Assembly (NCBI GenBank): GCA_030589175.1
Contig: JAUUWJ010000052.1
Span: 1 to 5,844 of the forward strand
DNA: 5,844 bases
DNA from: Actinomycetes bacterium
Lineage (GTDB): Bacteria > Actinomycetota > Aquicultoria > SURF-47 > JAUUWJ01
Direction of reading: 5' to 3'
In this document: positions 5,824-5,844 of the stretch, one piece after another
Layout of the letters: each line of letters opens with the position of its first letter
How positions within the stretch are numbered: the first letter of the stretch is position 1
Program-made: the position numbers and the translations under genes
The notes under the pieces: generated by a model
Database searches by the model: none
What the model saw: the letters and a program-made list of their open reading frames with translations, nothing else
What the model was told of the DNA's origin: nothing

Positions 5824-5844
5824 ATTAAATGTCCTCTCCCATCA

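Overview
The window (5,844 bp, roughly 40% G+C by eye) is a dense block of six plus-strand genes for envelope and electron-transfer proteins, followed by a 381-bp non-coding tail with a repeat. The organism is probably an anaerobic bacterium that respires with multiheme c-type cytochromes. The GerMN-domain protein, common in Firmicutes, Actinobacteriota and related phyla, and the anchoring of every protein by a membrane helix or lipid suggest a Gram-positive-type lineage. The sequence alone does not prove this, and no species is proposed.

Layout: (1) positions 2-523, the 3' end of a GerMN-domain protein whose start lies off the left edge; (2) 536-1273, a membrane-anchored TPR protein; (3) 1273-2430, a six-bladed NHL beta-propeller with a helix at each end; (4) a 107-bp gap with a candidate extended -10 promoter; (5) 2538-3167, an unrecognised putative lipoprotein; (6) 3164-4213, a NapC/NirT-type cytochrome with 12 CXXCH motifs; (7) 4189-5463, a paralogous cytochrome with 11 CXXCH motifs and one decayed site (CTEHH); (8) 5464-5844, no convincing gene, but two exact copies of a 51-bp repeat. 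Each repeat copy carries a hairpin that reads C(UUCG)G on the minus strand, and the second copy looks like a minus-strand intrinsic terminator.

The first three genes are packed (12-nt gap, then a 1-nt overlap). So are the last three (4-nt and 25-nt overlaps), so two transcription units, or one with an internal promoter, are likely. Inference: the two cytochromes form a 23-heme wire on the outer face of the membrane that takes electrons from the quinone pool. The TPR and NHL proteins would be scaffold or assembly factors, and the lipoprotein an accessory subunit. No terminal reductase, quinol-oxidising integral subunit or cytochrome-maturation gene lies in the window, so the electron acceptor cannot be read from it.
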